Shown here: piece by piece, positions 49,813 through 58,251 of the stretch
How positions within the stretch are numbered: the stretch's first letter is position 1
Layout of the letters: the number at the start of each line of letters is the position of its first letter
From: Acidovorax sp. Root219
Lineage (GTDB): Bacteria > Pseudomonadota > Gammaproteobacteria > Burkholderiales > Burkholderiaceae_C
Assembly (NCBI RefSeq): GCF_001428665.1
Contig: NZ_LMIJ01000014.1
Coordinates: 91,244-155,243 of the forward strand
Length of the DNA: 64,000 nt
Direction: 5' to 3'
The notes under the pieces: generated by a model
Told to the model about the DNA's origin: nothing
Database searches by the model: none
The model's input: the letters and a program-made list of their open reading frames with translations, nothing else
Translations under genes and position numbers: made by a program

Positions 49813-50067
49813 TCAGTGCACGTGGCGCATGCCGCAAAATTTACCGATACCTAGACCTTTGCAAGCGACCTGGAGTTCCTTCTGGCACTGGTCATGGCCC
49901 TTGCCCGATTCCAGGCACTTGGCTGCGGCCTCGTGCGCGGCCGCCATGGCGCGGTGGCGCTGGATGTCGGCCTTGGTTTCCTGATCCGAGTGCGCGCCCT
50001 GGGCGTGCGCCAGGGCGCCAGCCAGCAGCAAGGGGGCCAGGGCCAGGGCGGTGAGCAGCTTTTTCAT
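49813..50067 (-). CDS. Small secreted Cys/His protein (84 aa)
   Basis: The protein starts MKKLLTALALAPLLLAGALA with a signal peptide ending AHAQGAH. The mature part is about 60 residues with four Cys (AAKCLESG; HDQCQKEL; VACKGLG; KFCGMRHVH) and several His. Four Cys in so small a periplasmic protein suggests two disulfides or a metal site. It lies between the permease and DUF3299 genes, where the related zinc loci have a DUF2796 His-rich binding protein, so it may replace that protein. No family recognised. Confidence 0.7.
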   Translation of the reverse strand: MKKLLTALALAPLLLAGALAHAQGAHSDQETKADIQRHRAMAAAHEAAAKCLESGKGHDQCQKELQVACKGLGIGKFCGMRHVH

Positions 50068-50094
50068 GGAAATCCTTTCGGGAGCAGTTGGTAA

Positions 50095-51321
50095 TCAGGG
50101 TTGACTCAAGAGATCGGCCACTTCGGTGCGGTAGGCCTGCATGGCGGGCAGCAGCGCCGCAAAGGCGGCCACGAGCACGGCGATCAGCGGCACGCCCGCC
50201 TCGGCTGGCAGCCACACCAGGCCGCTCACGGGCAACAGGCCCTGCGCCTGCAGCACCCAGCCCAGCACCTGCACCAGGCCATGGCCCAGCAGCAGGCCCA
50301 GGGCCGTCGCCATGGCGGCCAGCCACAGCGCCTCGCACAGCACCAGGCCGGCGACGCGGCCCGGGGGCGCGCCCAGCATGCGCAGCATGGCCAGGTCGGT
50401 GCGGCGCTCGCGCACGGCATTCCACAGGGCGATGAACACGCTGAGCGCGGCCACGGCCAGCAGCACGCCGCCAAAGGCGCGCAGCACATCGGCCCCCACG
50501 CCCAGCAGGCGCAGCAGGCGGGTGACCTCGATGGCGGGAGCGGCCGCCTGCATCGACGTGTCGGCATTGATCTGGCGCGGCAGCGTGACGGCGGCCATGG
50601 GCGTGCGGTAGCGCAGCAGGGCCACGGTCACCTCGCGCTCCTCCTTGAGCACCGCCAGGTCCTCGGGCTCGGTGGCGGTGGCGGTCTCGTGCACCATCCA
50701 GACGGACTCGGTGGAGGTGAGGATGAGCCGGTCGAGCACGCAGCTGCAGGCAGCCAGCACGCCGGCCACGCGGTACGGGTGCTCGCCATGGGCATGCCCT
50801 CCCCCGCCCAGGCCATGGCTGCCGATGAAGGTGGCGCCGACCAAGGGCGCGCCTGCATGCGCTGCGCCCACGATGCCGCGCGCCACCGTGGCGCCCAGCA
50901 CCGCATCCATGGGCTGCTGCCAGGGCTGGCCCTCGGCCAGAGTGGCGCCATAGAGCGCCAGGTAGTCGGGCGTGGTGCCCACGATGCGAAAGCCCTGGTA
51001 ACTGTCGCCCAGGCTCAGCGGGATCACCTGCGCCACCAGCGGGTTCTTCTGCAGGGCCTGCACCTCCTGCAGCGGGATGTTGCCGGTGGGCACATCGATA
51101 TGGAACACCCCCGCAAGGATGAGCTGCAGCGGGCTGCCCTTGGCCCCCACCACGAGGTCGATGCCGTCCAGGTCGCGCTCGAAGGCGCGGTCGAGCTGCG
51201 TGGCCACCAGCAGCACCAGGGTAATGGCCGCCAGGCCGAGCGTGAGCACCAGCAGGTTGAGCACGGCGGCCAGCGGGCGCGCCCACAGGTAGCGCCAGGA
51301 AAGGGAGAGAAGCTTGGCCAT
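50095..51321 (-). CDS. ABC transporter permease (FtsX/MacB-like) of the zinc locus
   Basis: The 408-aa protein has an N-terminal membrane helix (about 12-40, WARPLAAVLNLLVLTLGLAA), a large periplasmic domain and three helices near the C-terminus (about 275-395) in FtsX style (FGGVLLAVAALSVFIALWNA; AVRERRTDLAMLRMLGAPP). The periplasmic domain has a His-rich patch (GLGGGGHAHGEHPYRVAG). In zinc loci of the PA4063-PA4066 type this permease serves import or envelope zinc handling. The ATP-binding gene lies 14 bases upstream. Confidence 0.88.
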   Translation of the reverse strand: MAKLLSLSWRYLWARPLAAVLNLLVLTLGLAAITLVLLVATQLDRAFERDLDGIDLVVGAKGSPLQLILAGVFHIDVPTGNIPLQEVQALQKNPLVAQVIPLSLGDSYQGFRIVGTTPDYLALYGATLAEGQPWQQPMDAVLGATVARGIVGAAHAGAPLVGATFIGSHGLGGGGHAHGEHPYRVAGVLAACSCVLDRLILTSTESVWMVHETATATEPEDLAVLKEEREVTVALLRYRTPMAAVTLPRQINADTSMQAAAPAIEVTRLLRLLGVGADVLRAFGGVLLAVAALSVFIALWNAVRERRTDLAMLRMLGAPPGRVAGLVLCEALWLAAMATALGLLLGHGLVQVLGWVLQAQGLLPVSGLVWLPAEAGVPLIAVLVAAFAALLPAMQAYRTEVADLLSQP

Positions 51322-51335
51322 CGGGTCGGTAGACG

Positions 51336-51998
51336 TCAGTCGGCACGCATGGAGTTCAGGTCGAGCTGCTGCAGACCTGGCGTGGCCGCCAGGGCCTGCA
51401 CCACGCGCTGGTCGTGCGTGGCGATCACCAGGCTGGCATCGCAAGCGGTGGCGCTGGCCTGCAGCAGTGCCAGGGCATCGGCGGCGGCCTCGTCATCGAG
51501 GCTGGCCGTCGGTTCGTCCGCCAGCAGGATCTGGGGCGTGAGCAGCACGGCCCGCGCCAGCGCCACGCGCTGCGCTTGCCCGCCCGAGAGCTGGTGCGGC
51601 CGGCGCGCGGCCAGCTCGGCCACACCCACCTGGGCCAGCGCGCGGTTGATGGCCGCATCGTCGCGCGGCAGGCCGGCCGCAAAGTACACCAGGGCCAGGT
51701 TGTCGGCCACCGTGAGCGCGCTGCTCAGGTGCAGCTTCTGCGGCAAAAAGCCGACGCTGCGCGCGCGCCAGGCATCGATCTCGGCGCCGCGCTGCGTGCC
51801 CAACTGGGTGCTGGCCACGAACAGGTCGCCGCCCGCAGGCGAGCGCAACCCAGCCATGAGAGCCAGCCAGGTCGACTTGCCCGTGCCCGAGCGCCCGCGC
51901 AGCAGCAAGGTGCCACCCTGGCGCAGGTCCACGTCGGGAAAGCGCAGTGCTTCGCTGCCTGCGGCATAGGCGTACGAAAGGCCCCGTGTGCGGATCAT
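51336..51998 (-). CDS. ABC transporter ATP-binding protein of the zinc locus
   Basis: The 220-aa ATPase has Walker A (GRSGTGKST), Q-loop (FLPQKLHL), signature LSGGQAQRVALARA, Walker B (ILLADEPTASLD) and switch His (VIATHD). Its length fits the LolD/MacB-type subfamily. It partners the adjacent FtsX-like permease. Its start overlaps the stop of the Fur-family gene (ATGA), linking expression to the regulator. Confidence 0.94.
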   Translation of the reverse strand: MIRTRGLSYAYAAGSEALRFPDVDLRQGGTLLLRGRSGTGKSTWLALMAGLRSPAGGDLFVASTQLGTQRGAEIDAWRARSVGFLPQKLHLSSALTVADNLALVYFAAGLPRDDAAINRALAQVGVAELAARRPHQLSGGQAQRVALARAVLLTPQILLADEPTASLDDEAAADALALLQASATACDASLVIATHDQRVVQALAATPGLQQLDLNSMRAD

Positions 51999-52489
51999 GC
52001 GGCGGCCCCCTCGGCCGGATGCGCGCACCCGGCGCAGCGGCCCCGCACGGCAATCTCCACCGCCAGGCTTTCGTGCCCGGCCGTGGCCAGCGCCTGCAGC
52101 ACCTGCTTCAAGGCGCTTTGCACGCGCGCCGAGCCCTGTGCCAGGCGAAACTGGCGGTGGCAATCACCGCACTCGAAGCGGGGAACAGCGCCCTCCCCCC
52201 CCTGCGGCGCCAGCGCAAAGCGCGTGACGCGGGCGGCATCCACCTGCCGCTGCAGCAGGCCGGCGGCGGCAAAGCGGTCGAGCATGCGGTAGACGGTGAC
52301 CTTGTTGACCGGTGCACCGGCTGCTGCCAGAGCAGATTCCACCTCGGCTTCGGACAGTGCGGCGTCGGGCCGCGCCTCGAACAGTTGCGCCAGCGCCCGC
52401 GTGGCGCGCGTGGCCCGCATGCCGGCGGGCAGGGTCCAGGCGCTTGGCGTGGCGGCGACAACAGAAAGAGGGGAGCGAATCGTGGGCAT
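51995..52489 (-). CDS. Fur-family regulator, probably Zur
   Basis: The 164-aa protein has a winged helix (VNKVTVYRMLDRFAAAGLLQ) and a dimer domain with the structural zinc Cys pairs (FECGDCHRQF and CAGCAHP). His and Cys placement matches Zur more than Fur, though I cannot align it fully. It heads the zinc operon with an ATGA overlap, and a 21-base dyad lies 31 bases upstream. The expected role is zinc-dependent repression of itself and the whole locus to ZnuD. Confidence 0.85.
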   Translation of the reverse strand: MPTIRSPLSVVAATPSAWTLPAGMRATRATRALAQLFEARPDAALSEAEVESALAAAGAPVNKVTVYRMLDRFAAAGLLQRQVDAARVTRFALAPQGGEGAVPRFECGDCHRQFRLAQGSARVQSALKQVLQALATAGHESLAVEIAVRGRCAGCAHPAEGAAA

Positions 52490-52519
52490 GAAAGGAATGG
52501 CTGACCGGCGCAGGCCTGG

Positions 52520-52540
52520 TAACGCAATCGATTTGCATTA
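52520..52540. promoter_or_regulatory. Probable Zur box upstream of the Zur-like gene
   Basis: TAACGCAA (52520-52527), TCGAT, TTGCATTA (52533-52540); arms pair at 7 of 8 bases. It is 31 bases upstream of the ATG at 52489, in promoter position. The symmetry and length fit a Fur-family dimer site. Confidence 0.55.
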
Positions 52541-52587
52541 TGCATGCTGCATGCCGGTCACCGGCCATTTCCGGACGAACCCTGCGG

Positions 52588-53469
52588 TCAAGACCAGAGT
52601 CGATAGAACCAGTAGCTGTCGTCCGTGTCCACGCCGCGCGCCAGTTCGCCCGGGCTGTGGCCGGTGACGCGCTGTGTCTCGCGGCACAGGTGCGACTGGT
52701 CCGCATAGCCGGCGCCGGAGGCCACGTCCTGCCAGCGCGGCACCTGGCCGCTGTGCTCGCTGTCGGTGCGTGCCTGCAGCAAGGTCGATTCGGCGCGCGA
52801 CAGCCAGGCCAGGCGGCGCACGGGCTGGCCTGCCCAGGCGCGGGCATGGCGCTCCAGGCTGCGCAGGCTGCCGCCCAGCCCGCTGGCCGCTGCATGGGCC
52901 TGCAGCGCACGCATCCAGCGGGTGCCAGGGGCACCGTCGGCACCATCGGCAGCCTGCGCGCCATCGCTGCTGCGCCAATGGGTGGCCACCATGTCTTCGA
53001 TCAGTGCCATCCGGGCGGCATCGTCCTGCGCATGCCTCACGGCATCGCACAGCGCACGCCATGGCGCCGGCAGCACCTCCTGGGCGGGCAGCAGGCCATC
53101 CACCAGTGCGCTGATGGGCAGGCCGGTGAGCTGGTGGAAGGCATGGGGCTGGAACACCACCCCGAAGGTGCGCACCGGCCCGGGATTGCGCGTGGCCCAG
53201 GGACGGGTCTGCGGTCCCAGCAACAGCGTGGAGGCCAGGGGCTGGGGTGCACCGCCTTCGGGATCGATGCGCTCGGAGCTGCCCTGCAGAAACCAGGCCA
53301 CGCCGCAGTAGACCGATGCCGGGTAGCGGTTCAGGCGCGGTGCCTCCTGCAGGTGCTTGCCGCCCGTGGTGTCCTTGATGAGGTAGGCACGGATGCAACC
53401 CGCCAGCGCAAGGGGCGGCAGGGCGACGGTGGCAAAGGGGAGCTGGAATCGCAGGCGCACACCCCACAT
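52588..53469 (-). CDS. AraC-family transcriptional regulator
   Basis: The 293-aa protein has the AraC double HTH at the C-terminus (RSLERHARAWAGQPVRRLAW; VPRWQDVASGAGYADQSHLC; RETQRVTGHSP). The N-terminal part (LPFATVALPPLALAGCIRAY) is a sensor domain without motif. I place the start at ATG 53469, which gives MWGVRLRFQLPFATVALPPL; no strong ribosome site is visible, so the start is uncertain. It diverges from a methyltransferase gene, which it may control. Confidence 0.85.
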   Translation of the reverse strand: MWGVRLRFQLPFATVALPPLALAGCIRAYLIKDTTGGKHLQEAPRLNRYPASVYCGVAWFLQGSSERIDPEGGAPQPLASTLLLGPQTRPWATRNPGPVRTFGVVFQPHAFHQLTGLPISALVDGLLPAQEVLPAPWRALCDAVRHAQDDAARMALIEDMVATHWRSSDGAQAADGADGAPGTRWMRALQAHAAASGLGGSLRSLERHARAWAGQPVRRLAWLSRAESTLLQARTDSEHSGQVPRWQDVASGAGYADQSHLCRETQRVTGHSPGELARGVDTDDSYWFYRLWS

Positions 53470-53557
53470 CGTAAACGGGTTCGCCAAGCAAGCGCCCGGG
53501 GTGCGCTTGGCGAAATCGTTCAAGACGGCCGGGCGCGGACCTTTCAGAATCGCCTCC

Positions 53558-54490
53558 ATGGCCCACAACCTATCCTCCATCTCCCCTGCCCTGCAGCCCC
53601 TTCTGGCCTCGGCCCAGCCCAGCCGCACGGCCTTGCTGTGCGGCATTGCCCGCGCCCGGCACCAGTTGCTGGACGGGGGTGAAGTGTTCGCCGACCCGCT
53701 GGCCCTGGAGATCCTGGGGCCGGAGCTGGGGGTAGCGGTGCGCCAATGGGCCATCGACCACGGACCCGGTGGGCACCTGAGCGACCGGGGCAGCTTCTCC
53801 GAAGCCATGCGCGGTGCCCTGGCCGCCCGCAGCCGCATCGCCGAAGACACCCTGCGCGAGGCGGTGGCCGCCGGGGCCACGCAGTACGTGGTGCTGGGCG
53901 CGGGCCTGGATACGTTCGCCTTGCGCAGGGGCTGGCCCAAGGGGCTCGCCCGGGTGTTTGAGGTCGACCACCCGGCCACCCAGGCCTGGAAGCAGCAGTT
54001 GGCCGCCTGCGCCGGCCTGTGGATGAGGCCAGGGGCGACCCATGTGCCGGTGGACTTCGAGCGCCAGGACTTGATGCAGCACCTGGTAGCCCAGGGTCTG
54101 GACCCGCACGAACGCACCGTGTTTGCCTGGCTGGGCGTCAGCATGTACCTGGCCCCCTCGGCCGTACGGGCCACGCTGGAACGCATCGGCACGCAGATGG
54201 CGCCGGGCAGCGTGCTCGTTTTCGACTACGTGCGGCGCCCTGCACCGAAGGAGCTTGGCCGGCGGCTGACCCTGGGTCTGATGGCACGCCGCTTTCGCCG
54301 CATGGGCGAGCCCTGGCATTGCTTCCTGGATGACAGCGAACTGCAGGCAATGCTCGCGGACTGCGGCTTTGCGCCCCCGGAAATCATCAGTGCGCAGGAC
54401 ATCATGCGCACCCTGCTGTCGAGCCGCCCGCCTCCCGGCTGCAACGGGCCATGGGTGGGCTGCTGGGCGGCGTGGTGCGCGTGCGGGTAG
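53558..54490 (+). CDS. Class I SAM-dependent methyltransferase, leucine carboxymethyltransferase-like family
   Basis: The 310-aa protein starts MAHNLSSISPALQPLLASAQ. The family motifs are SRTALLCGIARARHQLLDGG, QYVVLGAGLDTFALRRGWPK (SAM-binding), VFEVDHPATQAWK and TVFAWLGVSMYLAPSAVRAT. Members (TIGR00027 type) are found in many actinobacteria and proteobacteria with unknown substrates. It diverges from the AraC gene; the C-terminal end is Cys/Trp rich (WVGCWAAWCACG). Confidence 0.88.
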   Translation: MAHNLSSISPALQPLLASAQPSRTALLCGIARARHQLLDGGEVFADPLALEILGPELGVAVRQWAIDHGPGGHLSDRGSFSEAMRGALAARSRIAEDTLREAVAAGATQYVVLGAGLDTFALRRGWPKGLARVFEVDHPATQAWKQQLAACAGLWMRPGATHVPVDFERQDLMQHLVAQGLDPHERTVFAWLGVSMYLAPSAVRATLERIGTQMAPGSVLVFDYVRRPAPKELGRRLTLGLMARRFRRMGEPWHCFLDDSELQAMLADCGFAPPEIISAQDIMRTLLSSRPPPGCNGPWVGCWAAWCACG

Positions 54491-54508
54491 CGCCCGGGGC
54501 GGGTACCG

Positions 54509-55054
54509 TCAGTCCTCCTTGAGGTACTTGCGGAAAGTCTTGCGGAACTTGTCCACCTTGGGGCCCACCACCATGGCACAGTAGCCCTGCCCCGGGTGCT
54601 TGGCAAAGTAATCCTGGTGGTAGTCCTCGGCCGTGCTGTAGTTGGCCAGGGGCTTCACCTCGGTGGTGATGGGCGCGCCGAACAGCTTGTCCTGCGACAT
54701 CTGGCGCACCATGGCGTCGGCCAATTCGCCGTGGGCCGGATCTTCGTAGTAAATACCGCTGCGGTACTGGGTGCCCACATCATTGCCCTGGCGGTTGAGC
54801 GTGGTCGGGTCGTGGGTGTGGAAGAAGATCTCCAGGATCTCTTCGAGGCTGATCTCGTCGGCATCGAAGGTCAGGCGCACCACCTCGGCATGGCCGGTGT
54901 CGCCCTGGCAGATCTGCTCGTAGGTGGGCTGGATGGTCTGGCCATTGGTGTAGCCGCTTTCCACGTCGGTGATGCCGCGCACGCGGTCGAACACCGCCTC
55001 GGTGCACCAGAAGCAGCCGCCGCCCAGGGTGATGGTTTGCAGGTTCTCTGCCAT
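54509..55054 (-). CDS. msrA: Peptide-methionine (S)-S-oxide reductase
   Basis: The 181-aa repair enzyme reduces methionine-S-sulfoxide in proteins. The catalytic motif is GGGCFWCTEAVFDRVRGITD, with the nucleophilic Cys in GCFW. Also seen are VESGYTNGQTIQPTYEQICQ, YRSGIYYED and YHQDYFAKHPGQGYCAMVV. I choose ATG 55054 because GGAG lies nine bases upstream; an ATG at 55066 or 55084 would add residues. It is convergent with the methyltransferase gene. Confidence 0.96.
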   Translation of the reverse strand: MAENLQTITLGGGCFWCTEAVFDRVRGITDVESGYTNGQTIQPTYEQICQGDTGHAEVVRLTFDADEISLEEILEIFFHTHDPTTLNRQGNDVGTQYRSGIYYEDPAHGELADAMVRQMSQDKLFGAPITTEVKPLANYSTAEDYHQDYFAKHPGQGYCAMVVGPKVDKFRKTFRKYLKED

Positions 55055-55132
55055 GTCGGTCTCCATGCAATGACGTAGTTTCATGGCATGGTACGCGGCC
55101 TGGGGTGCCGCAGTGCGGGCGGGGCCATTGCT

Positions 55133-56272
55133 TCAGCGGGCGTGGGCTTTTTTCGAGCTGCCCTCGTGCGACTCCACCACAGGCGGAGGAACCGTAAACC
55201 ATCCGCTTCTCGCATCTCTTTCCACCACCGTGAAAAACACGTAGTCCGGCTTCCAGCTGTCGACCAATTGAACAAGGCGCCCACCGGGTTTGATGGCCTC
55301 ATGCCAATGCAATTGCAGCACGTCACTGAATGTTCCCTCCATCATCAGCGACATCGAGTCCCCAAATGAATCTCTGAGCCACAGCACCTTCTTGCTGTTC
55401 AAGGCATTGCTTGTGTGGACAAGGACCGGCTTGATCGGCGGTATCGTGGTCAGGTGCCCGCCCGTGTGCAGGACTTTCTGGGTGTCGAAGTCGATCCGGG
55501 TGGTTTGCAAAGAAAACTCGGACGCGCCAATGGCCAATCGGGTATCGGAAAGCTGTGTCGGCAGCCGAAGAAATTTGGCCAGGTCCCCGCCCTTGGTTTC
55601 CTGCCTGGATGTCAATGCATACGCTTCACTGGGTGGCCAACGCAGCTCTGGCACCACGGAACCAACCTGCTGCGCAAAGGCGCGAAATCCCATCGCAGAG
55701 CCAAGATTGTTCCAATGGGTATCCAGCTTGTAGTAAAAATCAGCCGTCTGATGTGCCTTGGCTTCCAGCAAAGGCGCACGAAGGTCGACATAGAGAACGT
55801 TGCCCGTTTCAGCAAACAGGGCATCCGTGGCATTGGGTGATACTGGCTGAGCCCAGCGTGGCAAATGCTCGGGGTAAATGCTTCCCTTGTTGGGGCCGAT
55901 CATGACCCTGAAGAGTTGCACCCCCTTGCTTGCGAAATATGCATCCCAGGCAGCAGCGGCCACACCAATCTGCTTTGTCAGTTGCACATCTTCCGCCAAA
56001 GGCGGGTGGCGGGCAGCCGACAGCGTGGCCTGGAATGAATCGCCCAGGAAAAGCCAGCCGTCATAGCCGATGACGACGCTCTTGGGATTGATGCTGATTC
56101 CCAATGGATACAGCCATTTCGCCGCAAAGCTCGATGCGAAATCCATGTTGTAGAAAAAAGACTTCTCCCACTTGATCGATTCAAAATTGCGTACGCAAGA
56201 AATGTTGACCGCCGGCACTATCAGCAGACTTGCCAACAGGGCGATCAAGAAAACGCTTTCCCGATGTTTCAT
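55133..56272 (-). CDS. AlgJ/AlgX-like O-acetyltransferase accessory protein
   Basis: The 379-aa protein has an N-terminal membrane or signal helix (about 6-24, SVFLIALLASLLIVPAVNIS) and a periplasmic SGNH-like domain. Visible catalytic-type motifs are YYKLDTHWNNLGS (Asp and His) and VLWLRDSFGDSMS (Ser). AlgJ/AlgX-type proteins act with an AlgI-like MBOAT to O-acetylate an exopolysaccharide; the MBOAT gene lies 15 bases upstream. The region has clearly lower GC than the rest, so it is likely acquired. No polysaccharide synthase gene is nearby. Confidence 0.88.
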   Translation of the reverse strand: MKHRESVFLIALLASLLIVPAVNISCVRNFESIKWEKSFFYNMDFASSFAAKWLYPLGISINPKSVVIGYDGWLFLGDSFQATLSAARHPPLAEDVQLTKQIGVAAAAWDAYFASKGVQLFRVMIGPNKGSIYPEHLPRWAQPVSPNATDALFAETGNVLYVDLRAPLLEAKAHQTADFYYKLDTHWNNLGSAMGFRAFAQQVGSVVPELRWPPSEAYALTSRQETKGGDLAKFLRLPTQLSDTRLAIGASEFSLQTTRIDFDTQKVLHTGGHLTTIPPIKPVLVHTSNALNSKKVLWLRDSFGDSMSLMMEGTFSDVLQLHWHEAIKPGGRLVQLVDSWKPDYVFFTVVERDARSGWFTVPPPVVESHEGSSKKAHAR

Positions 56273-56287
56273 CGTGATTTTTTATTA

Positions 56288-57787
56288 TTAGAAATTGAAG
56301 TACAAGAACACCGAACTCGTGGTTGCAAGCATGGCGTACATTGCAATGGAGAAAATAATTCCGCCATAAACAAGCTTGGCATTCCCCAAGGACCCGCTTG
56401 CTATTTCGATTGAATTTTTCTGGCGAACAATGGCAAAGGCGAAGGCAATGGCCATGTATGCAGGCAGATGCCCAATCAACCCTGCGGGGAGGTATTGCAG
56501 CAAGACATCGGAAAACCAGCCCGCCCACGCAAAATCAGCCGTCGGTGCAGAGGCAATGGAGTCGCCAAGGATCGAGCGGAAATCAACCATCCCCTGCAAC
56601 ACGCGCTCCGCGTCTTCCATTGTTTTCGCACGAAAGAAAACCCACGTCATGTTCACGAACACAAAAGTCAACAGCCATGCCAAGGCGGTTGGCATCGGGC
56701 GTCCCCACTGCTTCCAAAGGCGGTGAACTCCGAGTGCACCTCCATGCAGGGCACCCCATACCACGAACATCCAGGTCGCACCATGCCACAGTCCACCCAG
56801 CACGAATGTGATGAAAATATTGATGTAGGTCTGGTATTCCAGCCCTCGGTTACCACCCAGGGGAATGTACAGATAATCCCGCAAAAAACTGCTGAGAGTG
56901 ATGTGCCAGCGCCGCCAGAAGTCCTGAATGTTCAATGACTTATAGGGTGAATTGAAATTTATGGGCAATGAAATGTTGAACAGTAACGAAGCGCCTATGG
57001 CCATGTCGCAGTACCCGCTGAAATCGAAATACAGCTGAAAGGTGTAGGCCAGACTGGTTGCCCATGCGGCGAAGAACCCGAGATTCTGGCCTCCATCGAA
57101 CCCGGCGTCCGCCCAGCCTGCAAAGTTGTCAGCAATGACCACTTTTTTGAACAGGCCGATGGCAAAAATGAACAACCCCTTGAGAATGTTCGATTTTCTC
57201 AGCATCAGGTTCCAGCGCGAAGCGAACTGCGGCATGATTTGCTGGTGGTGAACAATAGGTCCCGCAATAAGGTGCGGGAAAAATGTCACGAACAGCGAGT
57301 AGTTCAATATGCCATATTTTGCAGTTTCCCCACGGTAGCTATCCACCAGATACACGATCTGCGTAAACGTGAAAAAACTGATCCCCAATGGCAGCACGAT
57401 GTGGGGAAGGGCATGCGCCGTGCCAAAAATGGTGTTGACGTTGTCAAGCAGAAAGTCGGTGTACTTGTAATACCCCAGCACCAGCAAATTGGCGGCAATG
57501 CCTGCGGCAAGAATGGTTTTTCTGCTCAATCGTCGGTTCGATTTTCGCTTATCGCCGGGGGACGGAGAATACGACCTTGCCAAGCGTGAGCCAACCAGGA
57601 AGTTCAAAAAAATGGACGCCAGAATCAGAGGCAGGTATTTTACGTTCCAGTACGAGTAGAAAAACAGGCTCGCTATGACAAGCCAGGCCTTTCCAGCAGT
57701 GATCCAATGCCGGCGATTCATCGCGAAATAGACGAGCACCACGATCGGCAGATAGACCAGAATGAACTGCCAAGAACTGAAAACCAT
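56288..57787 (-). CDS. MBOAT family O-acyltransferase (AlgI-like)
   Basis: The 499-aa inner-membrane protein has about 11 hydrophobic segments. Typical segments are YYKYTDFLLDN, FPHLIAGPIVHHQQIMPQF, YLYIPLGGNRG and FVLGGLWHGATWMFVVWGAL, which holds the catalytic His of MBOAT enzymes. It transfers an acetyl group across the membrane to the periplasmic partner encoded next. Lower GC and less biased codon use than the flanking genes suggest horizontal origin of both genes. Confidence 0.94.
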   Translation of the reverse strand: MVFSSWQFILVYLPIVVLVYFAMNRRHWITAGKAWLVIASLFFYSYWNVKYLPLILASIFLNFLVGSRLARSYSPSPGDKRKSNRRLSRKTILAAGIAANLLVLGYYKYTDFLLDNVNTIFGTAHALPHIVLPLGISFFTFTQIVYLVDSYRGETAKYGILNYSLFVTFFPHLIAGPIVHHQQIMPQFASRWNLMLRKSNILKGLFIFAIGLFKKVVIADNFAGWADAGFDGGQNLGFFAAWATSLAYTFQLYFDFSGYCDMAIGASLLFNISLPINFNSPYKSLNIQDFWRRWHITLSSFLRDYLYIPLGGNRGLEYQTYINIFITFVLGGLWHGATWMFVVWGALHGGALGVHRLWKQWGRPMPTALAWLLTFVFVNMTWVFFRAKTMEDAERVLQGMVDFRSILGDSIASAPTADFAWAGWFSDVLLQYLPAGLIGHLPAYMAIAFAFAIVRQKNSIEIASGSLGNAKLVYGGIIFSIAMYAMLATTSSVFLYFNF

Positions 57788-58251
57788 ATTGACTGGCCAT
57801 CTCCGGCAAGGCCGGGGGCTTGGAGAGGTGAGCCGCTCCGCGCGGTGAGACGGGGAGGCGACCTGCCCCTCTTGACTTGCTGCTTAACCCTCCAATTATG
57901 CAGGGCAAATTCAGCCGTGAAGTGCATGCAACAACCTTCAAGGAATAGGGGCGTTGATCGTACCCCAGCCCGTTGGGAAGAGCGTCGGTGCGCGCCGGGC
58001 CTGGATGAACAGGGCGTCAGCCCGGCACTCCAGGTAGCGTTCGGCGCGCTCGAAGGCGTCCTCGGTAGAGCTCGCCTCGGCTCGACCCCTCGTAGCAGCT
58101 ATCTATGTAGTACCCCGGGTGCCCAGGTCGTTGCACCGGCCGTGAGCGTTGTCGGGTCGTCCGTGGGAAGAAAGCCTCCAGGATCTCCTTCCGAGACCCA
58201 TCCCCAAAAAGCAGTATTGCTGCATTTGACACGCAGCCAAAGTCTTAGCCG
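57788..58251. other. Intergenic region containing a gene fragment
   Basis: About 460 bases between the MBOAT gene and the 308-aa orphan. The segment at 57990-58088 is a fragment of an isocitrate lyase/PEP mutase family gene (separate entry). The rest shows no convincing coding sequence; the promoter of the MBOAT-AlgJ pair should lie near 57880-57910, where AT-rich sequence (ATTATGCAGGG) is found. Confidence 0.6.
57990..58088 (-). pseudogene. Fragment of an isocitrate lyase/PEP mutase family gene
   Basis: Translated on the minus strand the segment reads GRAEASSTEDAFERAERYLE, then CRADALFIQARR. This matches EGIEAAFNRAEQYLECGVDA and LFIEALR of the intact gene at 59516-60379, 1.5 kb to the right. 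Similarity stops on both sides, and no start or full frame remains. The nucleotide identity is incomplete, so it is a diverged paralogue remnant and not a recent duplication. It marks past rearrangement in this low-GC area. Confidence 0.75.
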
